7,524 nucleotides of DNA from Proteobacteria bacterium UBA7821 (lineage in GTDB: Bacteria; Pseudomonadota; Gammaproteobacteria; Comchoanobacterales; Comchoanobacteraceae). Below, piece after piece: positions 7,010-7,524 of this stretch (its first letter is position 1; each line of letters begins with the position of its first letter). The position numbers and the translations under genes are program-made. The notes below the pieces were generated by a model. It had not been told where the DNA came from. It saw nothing but the letters and a program-made list of their open reading frames with translations, and did no database searches. The stretch lies in contig DLBP01000086.1 in the NCBI GenBank assembly GCA_002480165.1, positions 1-7,524 on the forward strand, given 5' to 3'.

Positions 7010-7524
7010 ATGGTCAAGCTAGACTTTAACAAGCCTATTGTTATTAAGAATAGAAAACTTGATTCGCACAATCAAGCGCTGTGTAAAGAATTTAGTGAAA
7101 AAGGTGATTTATTTAACCAACTAGGGCTTATTCCAAATTATTTTGCCAGAAAAATATTCACTCGCGCATGTAGACAAGTTATGCAGTGTGATCAATCACT
7201 AGACTCAATCGAAACCATTGATGAAACACTCCATCATAAAAAAATCAGGCGCTATAACGTTAACAAAACAGCAACAAAAAAAGTGCTACTTTACTTTCAT
7301 GGAGGATCATTCGTCTATGGTAGCATTGACTCACACGATGGCATCTGCCGAACAATTGCTCGTGAGACAGACATCAACACAATTTGTTTTGATTACAGCC
7401 TGTCCCCAGAAAACAAATTCCCTCATGCACTGAATGATAGCCTAGCAGTATATGACCACATTATGGAAACAAACAACCTATCTGAAGAAGATATTATTTT
7501 TATTGGTGAGAGTGCTGGTGCGAA
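7010..7524 (+). CDS. Alpha/beta-hydrolase of the hormone-sensitive-lipase (Aes-like) family, 3'-truncated by window edge
   Basis: The frame is open from ATG 7010 to the right edge (171 complete codons plus two bases), against about 300-320 residues for the family, so roughly half is visible. It is probably a serine esterase acting on short-chain acyl esters. Family landmarks are the oxyanion-hole motif HGGS at 97-100 (in 'LLYFHGGSFVYGS', where HGGG is usual), 'FDYSLSPENKFPHAL' at 127-141 matching the family's 'DYRLAPEHPFPAAL', and the nucleophile elbow GESAG at 166-170 with Ser168. The catalytic Asp and His would be beyond the edge. No signal peptide is evident, suggesting a cytoplasmic enzyme. 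The N-terminal 85 residues form the variable cap region and are Lys/Gln/Cys-containing but not diagnostic. It is transcribed divergently from recJ behind its own -10. The natural substrate cannot be inferred. Confidence 0.88.
   Translation, partial: MVKLDFNKPIVIKNRKLDSHNQALCKEFSEKGDLFNQLGLIPNYFARKIFTRACRQVMQCDQSLDSIETIDETLHHKKIRRYNVNKTATKKVLLYFHGGSFVYGSIDSHDGICRTIARETDINTICFDYSLSPENKFPHALNDSLAVYDHIMETNNLSEEDIIFIGESAGA

Noticed and set aside
7218..7433. Plus-strand 71-codon open frame
   Set aside because: It lies in another frame inside the alpha/beta-hydrolase gene, which has the HGGS, DYxLxPE and GESAG motifs; the short frame has no recognisable domain.

Overview
The window looks like a chromosomal segment from a moderately AT-rich gammaproteobacterium (GC roughly 40% by eye, not computed). 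The assignment rests on the Escherichia-like character of RecJ, on a DusA-type (not DusB or DusC) dihydrouridine synthase, and on a zinc-binding bL31. Genus cannot be read from the sequence. Coding density is very high: all adjacent genes overlap or lie within about 100 bases, and no stretch over 300 bases lacks a gene. I see no tRNA or rRNA gene, insertion sequence or CRISPR array.

Left region (1-3935, + strand): a compact three-gene type I secretion operon. It holds the 3' part of a TolC-family outer-membrane channel gene (cut by the left edge), a PrtD-type ABC transporter without an N-terminal C39 peptidase domain, and a PrtE/HlyD-type membrane fusion protein. The genes overlap or abut, so they are probably one translationally coupled transcript. 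Together they would form a one-step inner membrane to outer membrane export channel. No substrate gene is visible: the downstream neighbour is ribosomal, so a substrate would lie upstream of the window or elsewhere. The main point of interest is the ABC subunit. Its Walker A and Walker B motifs are intact, but the Q-loop Gln, the LSGGQ signature and the H-loop His are all replaced.

Middle region (3936-6911): housekeeping genes. rpmE (bL31) has its own good sigma70-type promoter and converges on dusA, and the two stop codons overlap. dusA and recJ are on the minus strand, with recJ first and dusA starting inside the end of recJ.

Right region (6912-7524): a 98-base divergent intergenic region carries outward promoter-like elements on both strands. 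It is followed by the 5' part of an alpha/beta-hydrolase of the hormone-sensitive-lipase type, cut by the right edge.

The housekeeping genes show no obvious link to the secretion operon. I found no clear new multi-gene system. The degenerate but intact-reading-frame ABC exporter is the best candidate for unusual biology.
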